NCBI GenBank assembly: GCA_964477085.1
Contig: CAYZDF010000064.1
Location: forward strand, 1 to 14,793
Origin: Dichloromethanomonas sp964477085
GTDB lineage: Bacteria; Bacillota; Desulfitobacteriia; Desulfitobacteriales; Syntrophobotulaceae
Length of the DNA stretch: 14,793 nt
Direction: 5' to 3'
The position numbers and the translations under genes are program-made. The notes under the pieces were generated by a model. It was not told where the DNA came from and did no database searches. It saw only the letters and a program-made list of their open reading frames with translations. This document shows, piece by piece, positions 1 to 8,646 of this stretch (position 1 is the stretch's first letter; each line of letters opens with the position of its first letter).

Positions 1-52
1 ACGGTGGTGTGAGAGGACGGTCACTCAACTAATGAGTGACCTCCTACTCGAT
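1..52 (+). mobile_element. 3' end of a group II intron (end of domain V plus domain VI)
   Basis: The first bases (ACGGTGGTGTGAGAGGACGG) read like the 3' strand of a bacterial group II intron domain V followed by its linker. A domain VI-type hairpin follows: GGTCACTCA (19-27), loop ACTAA, TGAGTGACC (33-41). The stem extends outward through AGGA/TCCT (14-17 with 42-45) and GAG/CTC (11-13 with 47-49), leaving A46 unpaired. An unpaired A seven bases from an ...AT end at 51-52 fits the branch-point adenosine and the terminal AY of group II introns. The rest of the intron, including any intron-encoded protein, would lie to the left of the window. The call rests on recalled consensus plus the fold. 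The exact 3' boundary is inferred. The alternative is a plain hairpin at the end of the hsd operon, but it has no U-tract on either strand. Confidence 0.7.
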
Positions 53-56
53 TTAT

Positions 57-3000
57 TTATGCCACCCAGTTATATCCTGTCATGGCTTGGTCAACGATAT
101 GGTTAAACACGATACTGCTCTTATGTAGGAACACCTCTCGGTCGTAACTTTCCGGCAGGAAAGTGTTAAGCACCGTGACAATCTCGCTCTTGACACGCTC
201 TTTTGGCTGCGGGTCATTTGGCCAGCCGACAACAAACAAATCCTTTTTCTTAGAGATCAGCGTGTTATATAACTCCTTCGCTGCCAGTTTTACTTTTTTC
301 TCTTCCTCCTGTGTAAGATGCTCTTTGCAAAGCAGATCGAAGATTTCGAGCTCTTCTTCAGTAAGCTCTTCTTTAATATGGCGTTGTTCTTCCTTGAATA
401 GCTGTTCCATTAATTCAAGAAGCTTTTCATAGAAATCATCATTCCGAGAACCTCCAGCGTTATATTCATCGACAATGTTACGGAAACGCTCAGCAAACTG
501 TGTGCGGGTAACGTTCCGGCGTAGCATTTTTTTCAGTTTTTCTTCAATCAACTCTCGCAAGTCAGATATGGCAAGATTTTTATTTCGCAGCTTCTTGAAT
601 TGTTCGCGGAGTTCATCAACATCGATTTTTGATAGATCTAACTCTTTGCCGGATTCATTGATAGTGTATTTACGAGCGTCCGCAGAAGTTATAACGCTTT
701 GATCAAGCAACTCGTTTATTTTTGCTTGTGCTGACTCTATCTTTTCCGGACGGATTTTACCGTCGATAATTCCTTTTAAATATAAAATGGCTTCTTTAAA
801 AATCGGGTTAAAGTCCATTTTGAAGATATCAGGACGCAAGGATTCATATAGGTTGTCCACCGTATTGGCAAGAACGCTAAACTCATTTTTCACATCATCG
901 TTACCAACAATTGTGTTGGCGTAGTCCTCAAAAAGGGACAGATTGCGAAAAACATCGTTTTCATCCACAACTGCTTTTAGGTCCACACCGTGAGCGAAGC
1001 AGAATTTGCAGGTCATTTCTATACTCTCATTAAGTTGAGAGAGGAGCTTGGCAATATCTTTAACCGGCACATCGTCACTGTCGCTAGCTGCGTAATCGGC
1101 AAGAGCGCGTTTCAGATACTTGAAAACATCCAGATAATCAATTATAAGACCGCATTGCTTATTGCCGTATACACGGTTGGCACGGGCGATGGTTTGCATA
1201 AGTGTGTGACCCTTCATTGGCTTGTCAAGATATAGAGTAGACACTGACGGCGCATCAAAGCCGGTCAACCACATGGCACAGACAAATACCAGCTGAAGTG
1301 GGTTATCCGGATCTTTGAAGTTATCCTCAATATCAAAGCCGTTTTCATCTACTCGGTTCATTCGTTCCCGGTGCGGCTTTATGGAAAGACCCTCAGCTGC
1401 AAATTTCTTTTCCTCATCAGCATCTTCACTAATAACAACGGCCATCTCCACTTTACGCATATAGTCGACGATATCTTTCAAGCGTAGCTTTTCATCCTCA
1501 TCAGAAGTCTGCGAAATCTGCTTGTTAAGCTTTTTGATTTCTTCCTTCCAGTAAAAGCTCACCTTATCGTACATCTTAACAGTTGTGAACTTATCTACCG
1601 AAATAACCATGCCCTTACCTCGAAAACCTCTGCGCGGGAAATGATACACTATATGTTGCACAATAGCGTCCAGACGGTCATCGCGCTTGATGACCTCAAG
1701 TTCCTTTGCATAGTGGTTTTCAAGGCGACGCTGCTCGGCTTCTGTCAGGTTTTCTTCTTCCAGAATATCCGCAAAATCAGAATCGAGAAAATCGTTCTGC
1801 AACTCCACTTCAGGCACGCGTTTCACATAGTAAAGCGGTACGGTGGCATTGTCTTTGATGGATTCGGCAAAGTTATATTCACTGACATAATCGCCAAACC
1901 ACGAATTGGTCAGTCTCTTATTGCCCAGAAGCGGTGTACCGGTAAAAGCTAAATACTGCGCATTAGGAAGACCATTGCGCATATTTTCCGCTAAATCCTT
2001 ATACTGTGTGCGATGCGCTTCATCTACAATTACAACAATATCATCACGAGTGGATAATACAGGGTACTTTTTGCCTTTGTCATAGCGGAATTTATGTATC
2101 AGAGTGAATAGAATAGGTTTATTGGTCTTTAACTCCTCACGCAATTGCTTGCTGTTGGCAGGCTGCACCTTGTCCTTATCTGTTATAAACTCTGTTCGGA
2201 CGAAGTTCTTATAAATCTGTGTATCCAGATCATCCCGGTCGGTCACTACAAGAAAAGTAAAATTACCGGTACATTTGTGCTTGATTTTGCGGGCGAGCAT
2301 TACCATAGAGTAGCTCTTTCCGCTGCCTTGCGTATGCCAAAACACGCCCAGCTTGCCTTGAAGCTGTTCACGATTAAGAAAAGCATTATAGGCGTTGTTG
2401 ACGCCAAAGAATTGGTGGTTTTTTGCGATAATCTTTGTACGGCGGCGGTCGTAAAGGATAAAATTTTCAATGTAGTCAAGCAGAATGTCCTTTTTGCATA
2501 AACCGTTAATAAAATACTCAAGGCTGATACAATTCTCACGAATCTGCTTGCGATTTGGGTTTTCTTTTTCGCTCTCTATCTTTAGCCACTCAAAGAAATG
2601 TATATAATCAGCACCAAAGCTGCCGAGACGAGTTTCCATGCCATTGGAGAGAACGCAAATCTGATTATAGTCGAACAGGTACGGTATATCCTTCAGATAG
2701 TTTTGCAAATTGATGTCATAGGCATTTTTCACCGGTATGTTAGAATTTTTTAGCTCAATGAACACAAGAGGTAGACCATTTACAAAGAGTATCAAATCCG
2801 GTCTGCGCCAGTGTGTTTCTCCTTTAATCCACATTTGGGATGCAACATGAAAACTGTTCTTTTCAGGCTCGTCAAAATTAACCAGCTTGAGAATGTTGGA
2901 GGTTTTTCTCTCGTCCTGCTGATATTCAACGGTGATGCCATTGCGAATTTTTTGGTAGTTATAGTAATTTGTCAGCATTAAATCACCGGAAACAGGCGTA

Positions 3001-3239
3001 TGGCAAAGCTTTTCACACTCAGCCCTTATTGTTTCCTGTGGAATATCCGGGTTAATACTACAGAGGCTTTCAAACAATATGGCAGGCAGGACGACCTGCT
3101 TTTTATTCGCTCTCCCTGTGTTGTCCGGTAGCGTCTCAGGATCTTCGGTATAACAGCGCAAAACATCATAGCCCAGTGATTCTTCCAGAGCCTTTATTGC
3201 AGCCTGTTCTATCATATCTTCGGTTATGATTTTTGGCAT
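57..3239 (-). CDS. hsdR: Type I restriction endonuclease subunit R (HsdR)
   Basis: This is the motor and nuclease subunit of a type I restriction-modification complex. It translocates DNA with ATP and cuts unmodified DNA far from the recognition site. The 1060-aa length is normal for the family. A PD-(D/E)xK nuclease core lies near the N-terminus (RPD with D148, then IELK with E162 and K164). The SF2 helicase core follows: Walker A TQGSGKS (303-309), DEAH box (406-409), AFTGTP motif III (431-436), and a late QTIARANRVYG motif VI. The C-terminal region is helical and charged. The ATG at 3239 has AGGAGGTG seven bases upstream. It is the last gene of the operon, 12 bases after the RT stop. The C-terminus looks complete although a group II intron end lies only about four bases past the stop. 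No frameshift was seen. Confidence 0.96.
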   Translation of the reverse strand: MPKIITEDMIEQAAIKALEESLGYDVLRCYTEDPETLPDNTGRANKKQVVLPAILFESLCSINPDIPQETIRAECEKLCHTPVSGDLMLTNYYNYQKIRNGITVEYQQDERKTSNILKLVNFDEPEKNSFHVASQMWIKGETHWRRPDLILFVNGLPLVFIELKNSNIPVKNAYDINLQNYLKDIPYLFDYNQICVLSNGMETRLGSFGADYIHFFEWLKIESEKENPNRKQIRENCISLEYFINGLCKKDILLDYIENFILYDRRRTKIIAKNHQFFGVNNAYNAFLNREQLQGKLGVFWHTQGSGKSYSMVMLARKIKHKCTGNFTFLVVTDRDDLDTQIYKNFVRTEFITDKDKVQPANSKQLREELKTNKPILFTLIHKFRYDKGKKYPVLSTRDDIVVIVDEAHRTQYKDLAENMRNGLPNAQYLAFTGTPLLGNKRLTNSWFGDYVSEYNFAESIKDNATVPLYYVKRVPEVELQNDFLDSDFADILEEENLTEAEQRRLENHYAKELEVIKRDDRLDAIVQHIVYHFPRRGFRGKGMVISVDKFTTVKMYDKVSFYWKEEIKKLNKQISQTSDEDEKLRLKDIVDYMRKVEMAVVISEDADEEKKFAAEGLSIKPHRERMNRVDENGFDIEDNFKDPDNPLQLVFVCAMWLTGFDAPSVSTLYLDKPMKGHTLMQTIARANRVYGNKQCGLIIDYLDVFKYLKRALADYAASDSDDVPVKDIAKLLSQLNESIEMTCKFCFAHGVDLKAVVDENDVFRNLSLFEDYANTIVGNDDVKNEFSVLANTVDNLYESLRPDIFKMDFNPIFKEAILYLKGIIDGKIRPEKIESAQAKINELLDQSVITSADARKYTINESGKELDLSKIDVDELREQFKKLRNKNLAISDLRELIEEKLKKMLRRNVTRTQFAERFRNIVDEYNAGGSRNDDFYEKLLELMEQLFKEEQRHIKEELTEEELEIFDLLCKEHLTQEEEKKVKLAAKELYNTLISKKKDLFVVGWPNDPQPKERVKSEIVTVLNTFLPESYDREVFLHKSSIVFNHIVDQAMTGYNWVA

Positions 3240-3251
3240 CTGTTACACCTC

Positions 3252-4757
3252 CTAAATATTTACAAAGGTAACGCCATTATTTTTAAGATTTTTCCAATAA
3301 TCCTTTAAGTAACTTTTGGGCAAGCATTCATAGATAAAAACCCAAAAAGAGTCAAAGTTATCTTCATTATTAGCCAACTCCTTTGCATACTCTTTGTAGG
3401 GCTTAATATCTGATGTTTTTCCGGTTTTTTTAGTGTATAAATAAGCCATTAAGAGGCAAACCGCATTGTTGCTTTTTTTCATTTCATCAAAGCTTATTTT
3501 TTCTAATAGAAAATTGTACTTTATAGCAAAATAAATAGAAAAAGAAACTGCTTCATAGTTTTGAGCAAACAAACCCTCATTGTAAATTAACTGAGAAATA
3601 TGTTTTATTTCATCGCTGTTTACACCATATGGAATAAAGATAAACTCCTCTAACATCGGTATAACATACGGGTAAATAATACATAAATGGAGTACTGTTT
3701 TTACGAGATACTGCTTAGCATTATTTGTGAGTTTTTTATTTGCTAACACTTTAATAGCATATTTTAAAATTGCAGCATTTTCTGAGTTTTGAGTCATCAA
3801 CTCTAATGCCAAATCTATATATGCTTGAACATCCTTATAGTCCATTTTGTCTTTCATGTCAAAAGAGCTGAATGTATTAATTTTTCTGACCCATTGTTCA
3901 GTAGAGGCTATTGGCAACTCTGAAATCTTTGTTTTCTTGTGATTTAATGTCAAATCAAAATAGCGCAAATAAGCGGACAGCTTGAGCAGAAAATCTTGTG
4001 CTTTCTCATACGATTGTGTATAGCAAGTGTAGTCATCAATATTACGGATGAATCGGAAACCTTTATCGTACAAAGCTTTGTCCACTTTAGTTAGAGTTAT
4101 TTCAGAAAGCAAGTTCGATGCGTGAGGTCCAATAAGAAGCCCATGTGTCTCACCACGCTTTATATTTCTTGTATAGAAATCAAGTTTATTGTACCACTCG
4201 TTATGATTATTCCGGTTTTGTTTTGCAACATCCTTTCCTACTAATGCCCATGATAATGAGTGAGAATATATACTTGGAAAACAGTGTGAGATATCTGCAT
4301 TAACCATATACCGCATTCCAATTAGTAAATCGGGTTCTGGACTGCCATCAATTTTCCAGTTGCTGTAGTTCATCTCAAAAAGCTTACTTGATCCTAAACG
4401 CTTTCGAATATGTATTCTACTGATTTTATAGCTTTGATTTTCTGTTTGAGTCTTAAAGTATGCTTGCAGCTTATCCCAGTTGTCTGAAATGGCTTGGCAT
4501 AAATGATGATATGCTACCGGATTAGGTATTCCAAGAGGACGAGGTATATTTATATTCCTCATGTTTTCATAAAAAACATATCCCATTTCTTTTTTAGGGA
4601 AATTCGGATGATTGTTTAAGCAAAAGTTGCAAAACTCTTTTGAGGTAAATATTGGAGGTAATTTTTCGCTAAATAGTCCTTGTCCGAGCAATCCTGTATA
4701 AATATCTTTGGAGGAAATTTCATCCATGAAAGCATGGTATGTTTTAAAATCGGGCAT
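3252..4757 (-). CDS. Reverse transcriptase of the UG/Abi (DRT-like) antiphage class, embedded in the hsd operon
   Basis: This is a 501-aa RNA-directed DNA polymerase, numbered from the ATG at 4757. That start sits seven bases after GGAGG; a GTG at 4763 abuts the same site and is less likely. Visible RT motifs are: motif A, NADISHCFPSIY with catalytic D155 and F160; motif B region, GLLIGPHASN at 206-215; motif C, NIDDY at 239-243 with D241 and D242 (an I before DD instead of the usual A/V); and a following LNHKKTKI block near 271-278. An N-terminal LFSEKLPPIFTSKEF segment resembles the start of many defence RTs. Residues from about 300 to 501 form a long helical region without the maturase or zinc-finger/HNH domains of intron RTs, as in UG/Abi RTs. 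Retron hallmarks (YADD, NAxxH, VTG) are not seen. It starts two bases after the hsdS stop and ends 12 bases before hsdR. It looks AT-richer than the hsd genes. I cannot assign a numbered DRT class. Confidence 0.88.
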   Translation of the reverse strand: MPDFKTYHAFMDEISSKDIYTGLLGQGLFSEKLPPIFTSKEFCNFCLNNHPNFPKKEMGYVFYENMRNINIPRPLGIPNPVAYHHLCQAISDNWDKLQAYFKTQTENQSYKISRIHIRKRLGSSKLFEMNYSNWKIDGSPEPDLLIGMRYMVNADISHCFPSIYSHSLSWALVGKDVAKQNRNNHNEWYNKLDFYTRNIKRGETHGLLIGPHASNLLSEITLTKVDKALYDKGFRFIRNIDDYTCYTQSYEKAQDFLLKLSAYLRYFDLTLNHKKTKISELPIASTEQWVRKINTFSSFDMKDKMDYKDVQAYIDLALELMTQNSENAAILKYAIKVLANKKLTNNAKQYLVKTVLHLCIIYPYVIPMLEEFIFIPYGVNSDEIKHISQLIYNEGLFAQNYEAVSFSIYFAIKYNFLLEKISFDEMKKSNNAVCLLMAYLYTKKTGKTSDIKPYKEYAKELANNEDNFDSFWVFIYECLPKSYLKDYWKNLKNNGVTFVNI

Positions 4758-4759
4758 TA

Positions 4760-5875
4760 TCACACCTCCAATTTGCCACTCATCAGTCTGGGTAATAATA
4801 GATCGCGTTGTTTGGCGAGGTTAAAATTCTGTTCTTTTAGTGACTCAATGAGCAACAATTTATCTTTTAAAAATATAGAAAAATTTTTCTGCAGGTCATG
4901 GGGAGCCACTAGAACCTTTTTACTCATTAACTCTTTCCAATGTCGTTTATATTCGCTTGTTTCAACCAAACCACAAAGCGAATAGTACAAATATACCGTT
5001 AGCATATCACCTTTGGCGGTATAAGGAACAACGTTTTCAGATAACGAAAATGGAGTAATCATCAACTGATATTTACATGAATGATCGCCAAAAAGGGCTA
5101 TTGGATTTTCAATAGATGCAATATGAGATGGAGCGTCGTTATGAAAACCCGCATATGCATCCTGTGACTGATCTATAACTATTACTTTTCCTTCTGGCAA
5201 TGTATTTTCTGATTTATACAATGTTCCAAACGGAAGGCGGTTCACTAAGCTTTTAACCTTTTTTACTTCCCACCCCTCAGGCAAACCGTTTATAAACTTT
5301 GTGGTCTCGTGACCGGGGAAGCGGAAACGCACAAACCATTCTTTGTATAGCTCCTGTGCAGCCTTTTTCAGCAGTGCAATGCGCTTGTTGTTGTTCTCAA
5401 TCAGATCATCGTAGGTGGAGAGGATATCGGCGATGCGCTGCTGGGTGGGTAGGTCCATATCTGGTACAAGGTACTTCATGATAGCATGTTTGCTACCACG
5501 AGGCATTTTGGTTCCCTTAGAAGTCACAGTTGAATAATTAAAGAAATTGTTATCCGAAAGAACATAATACAAAAAGCGAGCATTGGTATTTTTTTTTACG
5601 TTAAGAACCAAAACATCATTTGAGCATCCACCCTTTCTATCAGCAAACCATATTTTCTTAAAATACGGCCTTATATTTGATAGTAGAATGTTTCCGGGGA
5701 TGTAAGCGAGAAATGTTTTTGCATCTGGCACTGATTCTGCCAACGCCACCCCACCACGATTGGGAACCATGTTTTCGGTAGAAATATAATTTGAAAGAGA
5801 GACTTTGTCAGCAGATATTCGGACTTTACTATATTCGCAGGCAGCAGAAAGCAATTTATATTTCTTATTCATCAT
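4760..5875 (-). CDS. hsdS: Type I restriction-modification specificity subunit (HsdS)
   Basis: This subunit sets the DNA target for both methylation and restriction. The 371-aa protein shows the two-half layout of HsdS. A first target-recognition domain (about 1-135) is followed by a central helical conserved region with LPTQQRIADILSTYDDLIEN and a long helix ending in EWFVRFRFPGHE. A second recognition domain (about 195-330) follows, then a C-terminal helix QRDLLLPRLMSGKLEV. Conserved repeats of this type form the antiparallel helix that spaces the two half-sites, so a bipartite target is expected but its sequence cannot be read from here. It is somewhat short because the first recognition domain starts directly at the N-terminus. 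AAGGAGG lies about 11 bases before the ATG. The first 11 bases overlap the end of the HEPN-like gene, and the RT follows after two bases. Confidence 0.94.
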   Translation of the reverse strand: MMNKKYKLLSAACEYSKVRISADKVSLSNYISTENMVPNRGGVALAESVPDAKTFLAYIPGNILLSNIRPYFKKIWFADRKGGCSNDVLVLNVKKNTNARFLYYVLSDNNFFNYSTVTSKGTKMPRGSKHAIMKYLVPDMDLPTQQRIADILSTYDDLIENNNKRIALLKKAAQELYKEWFVRFRFPGHETTKFINGLPEGWEVKKVKSLVNRLPFGTLYKSENTLPEGKVIVIDQSQDAYAGFHNDAPSHIASIENPIALFGDHSCKYQLMITPFSLSENVVPYTAKGDMLTVYLYYSLCGLVETSEYKRHWKELMSKKVLVAPHDLQKNFSIFLKDKLLLIESLKEQNFNLAKQRDLLLPRLMSGKLEV

Positions 5876-6701
5876 TTTTCGCTTCTACCTCCTTTTGTGA
5901 TAGTTCATCAATAAGAATAATCCCATACAGGAAGTTTATCAGCTTTATGCAATCGAGCCGGGTTTTCTTCTTATTAGACCGTCCATGCATAATCAAGTTT
6001 CGATTCAAATACTTAGGTCCTTTTTCTGAAAAAGGAACGGTTTTATAGAGTGTATCAACCACGGCTTGATATGTTAGCCCAAGCGACATAATTGCATACT
6101 CATCACTATCAAGTGCGTTCTTATGTGCGATTTTGTCAAATATAGCATTGCAACGCTCAAGTGGTCTATGAGTCAGATTTTTGCTTGCTTCAGATAGTGC
6201 ACTATCAATTACAGTTATAAAACCAATAGTTGCTAAATCATACTGGCCATTGTGATAAGCGCTAATCGCTTGTTCAAACACACGCTTCTGCGGCAATATG
6301 TAGGGATGCTGTAGACATTTAGCAATCACGGCCTCTGATTTCCGATATTTATTTTGACTTTCATATACCTGAAGAGTTTTATTGATGTTCTCAGAAGCAA
6401 TCACTTCTTCCATAAAATCTCTCGACATGAAATCCCAATAAACATATTGGGCGTCTTTGAAATTATCAATCGCTAAAAATGGACGTGTCGCTTCCGCAGC
6501 CTTAGCTGCGATATCACCAAACTGGACATTAAAGGATTTAACCGCCTCTTTTATAGGACGCATCATTTCAGTGTATTTTTGCAAGGCTTGTGTTATTGGT
6601 TGCATCATCTCTTGATATTTTCGCGTCGATTCTGAGAGAGCGTTGCCAAAGGCAGAGAAATCCGGCAAATGCAAGTTTTCAAATGAGTTGTTATTACTCA
6701 T
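5865..6701 (-). CDS. HEPN-like protein of unknown function inserted between hsdM and hsdS
   Basis: This is a 278-aa protein that I cannot assign to a named gene. Its C-terminal third contains LNRNLIMHGR with R234 and H239, matching the R-x4-H signature of HEPN-fold proteins, many of which are RNases in toxin-antitoxin and abortive-infection systems. The motif is followed by TRLDCIKLINFLYGIILI, a helix as expected after the HEPN motif. The central part (about 130-230) is helical. The N-terminus holds two adjacent 14-residue copies, KYQEMMQPITQALQ (28-41) and KYTEMMRPIKEAVK (42-55), which predict an amphipathic or coiled-coil helix. No signal peptide or membrane segment is evident. Its ATG overlaps the hsdM stop (ATGA) and its end overlaps hsdS by 11 bases, so it is probably co-translated with the methylase. 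RNase activity is inference; many HG-containing members of this fold are uncharacterised. Confidence 0.75.
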   Translation of the reverse strand: MSNNNSFENLHLPDFSAFGNALSESTRKYQEMMQPITQALQKYTEMMRPIKEAVKSFNVQFGDIAAKAAEATRPFLAIDNFKDAQYVYWDFMSRDFMEEVIASENINKTLQVYESQNKYRKSEAVIAKCLQHPYILPQKRVFEQAISAYHNGQYDLATIGFITVIDSALSEASKNLTHRPLERCNAIFDKIAHKNALDSDEYAIMSLGLTYQAVVDTLYKTVPFSEKGPKYLNRNLIMHGRSNKKKTRLDCIKLINFLYGIILIDELSQKEVEAKNDE

Positions 6702-8413
6702 TTGCCCACCAACTTCTGCAGGTTTGCTGCAATCTTTGATTCCAGATCATGTGCCTCAGTGTTCAGCGCATTTAATTCTGCGTTCAACTGCAGCATTTCT
6801 GCTTTGAACTCCTCTTCAGTCATGCCATCATCCTCTATTACCACGCCGACATATCTGCCGGGATTGAGTGAATAATCCTGATCTATAATGCCATCCTCGC
6901 CGTCAAGTTTGGCCCCTTTACAAAGGCCGACCACATCTACATATTTTCCGTCAGGGAAACGCTCAGTAAGCCAATCAATCTGTTCTTGCCAGTAGCTTTT
7001 TGGAGGGTTATCCTCATCATCTGAAATGTCAGGTGCCGCTGCCAGCCTGTCGCGGTATTCCTGTAGCAATGCTTCATATTCCTCGGTTTTGCCTTTATAA
7101 AGCCTTGTAATAATACCGAGATTTTTTATTTGCTCATCGGAAAATTTACGTTGGGCACGGCTTATCTGTGTGAAGATATTGCGAGCATCTATGAAGAGAA
7201 TTTCATCTTTATTTTTCTTTGCTTTATCAAAAAACCATAGCGTTGCAGGAAGTGTAACGCTGGTAAACATATTAGAAGGTAATGTCACCATCTGGCTGAT
7301 GATGCCGCTTTTTATCAGTTTTATGCGTATATCCTTTTCACTGTGTCCGGCATCGGACGCAGAATTTGCCATAACAAGAGCAGCTCTGCCGTTCTCATTC
7401 AAAGCAGTAGCGAACATATTTATCCACAAATAGTTTGCGTTAGGTACCGTTTCTTTTGCATCCTTCTTTCTGTTTTTAGTCTTGTTTTGCGGAACGCCGT
7501 AAGTGTTAAAACGCGGCTGGTTTTTCACTTGGTCGAGATCAACATCATCTACGTTAAATGGCGGATTTGCCATGACATAATCGAATTTGCCGAAGCTGTC
7601 ATTCGGGTCACGATAATAAGAATTTGCCCATGTAATGGTACCACGTACATTATTGAGTACCAGATTCATCTTTGCCAGTTTTACAGTAGCGCCTGTTTTC
7701 TCCACACCGTATGCGCGGAGATTTATTTGCTTACCGTTTTTCTTATGATGTTCTATGTAGTGGGCTGTCTGAACAAACATACCGCCGCTGCCGCAAGCCG
7801 GATCGAGAATTTTACCTTCGGTAGGCGTAAGCACTTCAACCATATAGCGTACAACGGTTGACGGAGTGAAGAATTCTCCACCTCCTTGGCCTTCGGCTAG
7901 CGCAAATTTACTGAGGAAGTATTCATATATTTCGCCGAAAATGTCAAGCTGTACATCGGCGGGGATGTCCTTAAAATTTCTGAGCAATTTTGAAAGAACT
8001 AACGGGTCATCTTCACTGTTTACACTGTAATACACATCCTTGGGAAGAGTTTCTGCAAGCTCAGCCGTATACTGCTCCAACATCTCCATGGCGGCCTTAA
8101 CCTTGCCGGCAAGGTCTTCGCTTTCCGGCAAATTTAGCAAGTAATCATATTTAGCTTCATCAGGAAGATAAAAACCACATTTTTCAATCGCAATTTCATG
8201 TTTAGGGCGCTCCATACGAGTGCCTTTATTTTTTTTATATTCTGCATTGATAGCAGCTTCAAACTTGGAGTATTTAACTTCTGCAAAGCGCAGAAAGATG
8301 AGTCCGAGAATAGGCTCGGCATATTCCGTAGATTTTAAGCCAGAATTTGCGCGCAGCTGATCAGCGGTGGCCCACAGGGTATCTTTTAATTCTTTTAATT
8401 GCTTATTTGTCAT
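6698..8413 (-). CDS. hsdM: Type I restriction-modification DNA methyltransferase subunit (HsdM)
   Basis: This N6-adenine methyltransferase pairs with HsdS to modify host DNA and with HsdR to restrict foreign DNA. Read from the ATG at 8413 it is 571 aa. It has the HsdM N-terminal helical domain (QLKELKDTLWATADQLR onward), then GGGEFFTP (177-184), the SAM-binding DPACGSGG (204-211), and the catalytic NPPF (283-286). A C-terminal coiled coil closes it (EEEFKAEMLQLNAELNAL onward) and probably contacts HsdS. This start was chosen because its ATG overlaps the upstream regulator's TGA (ATGA), a GGGAG sequence lies upstream, and family homology begins at MTNKQL. An upstream start at 8494 would add 27 residues that merely read through the regulator in another frame. 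The stop overlaps the next gene's ATG by four bases. Confidence 0.96.
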   Translation of the reverse strand: MTNKQLKELKDTLWATADQLRANSGLKSTEYAEPILGLIFLRFAEVKYSKFEAAINAEYKKNKGTRMERPKHEIAIEKCGFYLPDEAKYDYLLNLPESEDLAGKVKAAMEMLEQYTAELAETLPKDVYYSVNSEDDPLVLSKLLRNFKDIPADVQLDIFGEIYEYFLSKFALAEGQGGGEFFTPSTVVRYMVEVLTPTEGKILDPACGSGGMFVQTAHYIEHHKKNGKQINLRAYGVEKTGATVKLAKMNLVLNNVRGTITWANSYYRDPNDSFGKFDYVMANPPFNVDDVDLDQVKNQPRFNTYGVPQNKTKNRKKDAKETVPNANYLWINMFATALNENGRAALVMANSASDAGHSEKDIRIKLIKSGIISQMVTLPSNMFTSVTLPATLWFFDKAKKNKDEILFIDARNIFTQISRAQRKFSDEQIKNLGIITRLYKGKTEEYEALLQEYRDRLAAAPDISDDEDNPPKSYWQEQIDWLTERFPDGKYVDVVGLCKGAKLDGEDGIIDQDYSLNPGRYVGVVIEDDGMTEEEFKAEMLQLNAELNALNTEAHDLESKIAANLQKLVGK

Positions 8414-8646
8414 TGAGGTTGTCTCCCATCTTCGGATACGGCAGCTGGTACGAATTCCATTATATCTTCTACATTGACCCGTAGTGCTGAGCATATTTTA
8501 AGAAGTACATCCATGCTGACGTTTTGGTGCTTAGACAGTTTCGCCACGGAGGACGGGCTGATTCTTGCCAGCACCTGCAAATCCTGTTTATTCATATCGC
8601 GGTCTATCAATAATTTCCATAGCTTTTTATAGCTTACAACCAGCAT
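8410..8646 (-). CDS. Small Xre/Cro-type helix-turn-helix regulator
   Basis: This 78-aa DNA-binding protein consists almost entirely of one Xre-type helix-turn-helix. KLWKLLIDRDMNKQDLQVLA forms the first helices, ISPSSVAKLSKHQNVSMDVL the turn and recognition helix, and LLKICSALRVNVEDIMEF the closing helices. The ATG at 8646 is chosen over a GTG at 8655 because GAGGTG lies six bases before the ATG and overlaps the GTG. It is the first gene of the operon and ends in an ATGA overlap with hsdM. Small Xre proteins in this position commonly control the timing of type I R-M expression. Here the palindrome 8659-8671 between promoter and gene is a plausible operator, suggesting autoregulation. That regulatory role is inferred. 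Confidence 0.87.
   Translation of the reverse strand: MLVVSYKKLWKLLIDRDMNKQDLQVLARISPSSVAKLSKHQNVSMDVLLKICSALRVNVEDIMEFVPAAVSEDGRQPQ

Noticed and set aside
11..49. Hairpin after hsdR as its terminator
   Set aside because: No U-tract follows on either strand, and the sequence fits group II intron domain VI better.
3252..4757. RT as a group II intron-encoded protein or a retron RT
   Set aside because: It lies inside the hsd operon on the opposite strand to the intron end, lacks maturase and endonuclease domains, and shows no retron NAxxH or VTG motifs or nearby msr-msd-like fold.
8414..8494. 27-residue N-terminal extension of HsdM
   Set aside because: It only reads through the xre gene in another frame. 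HsdM similarity begins at MTNKQL and the ATGA overlap supports 8413.
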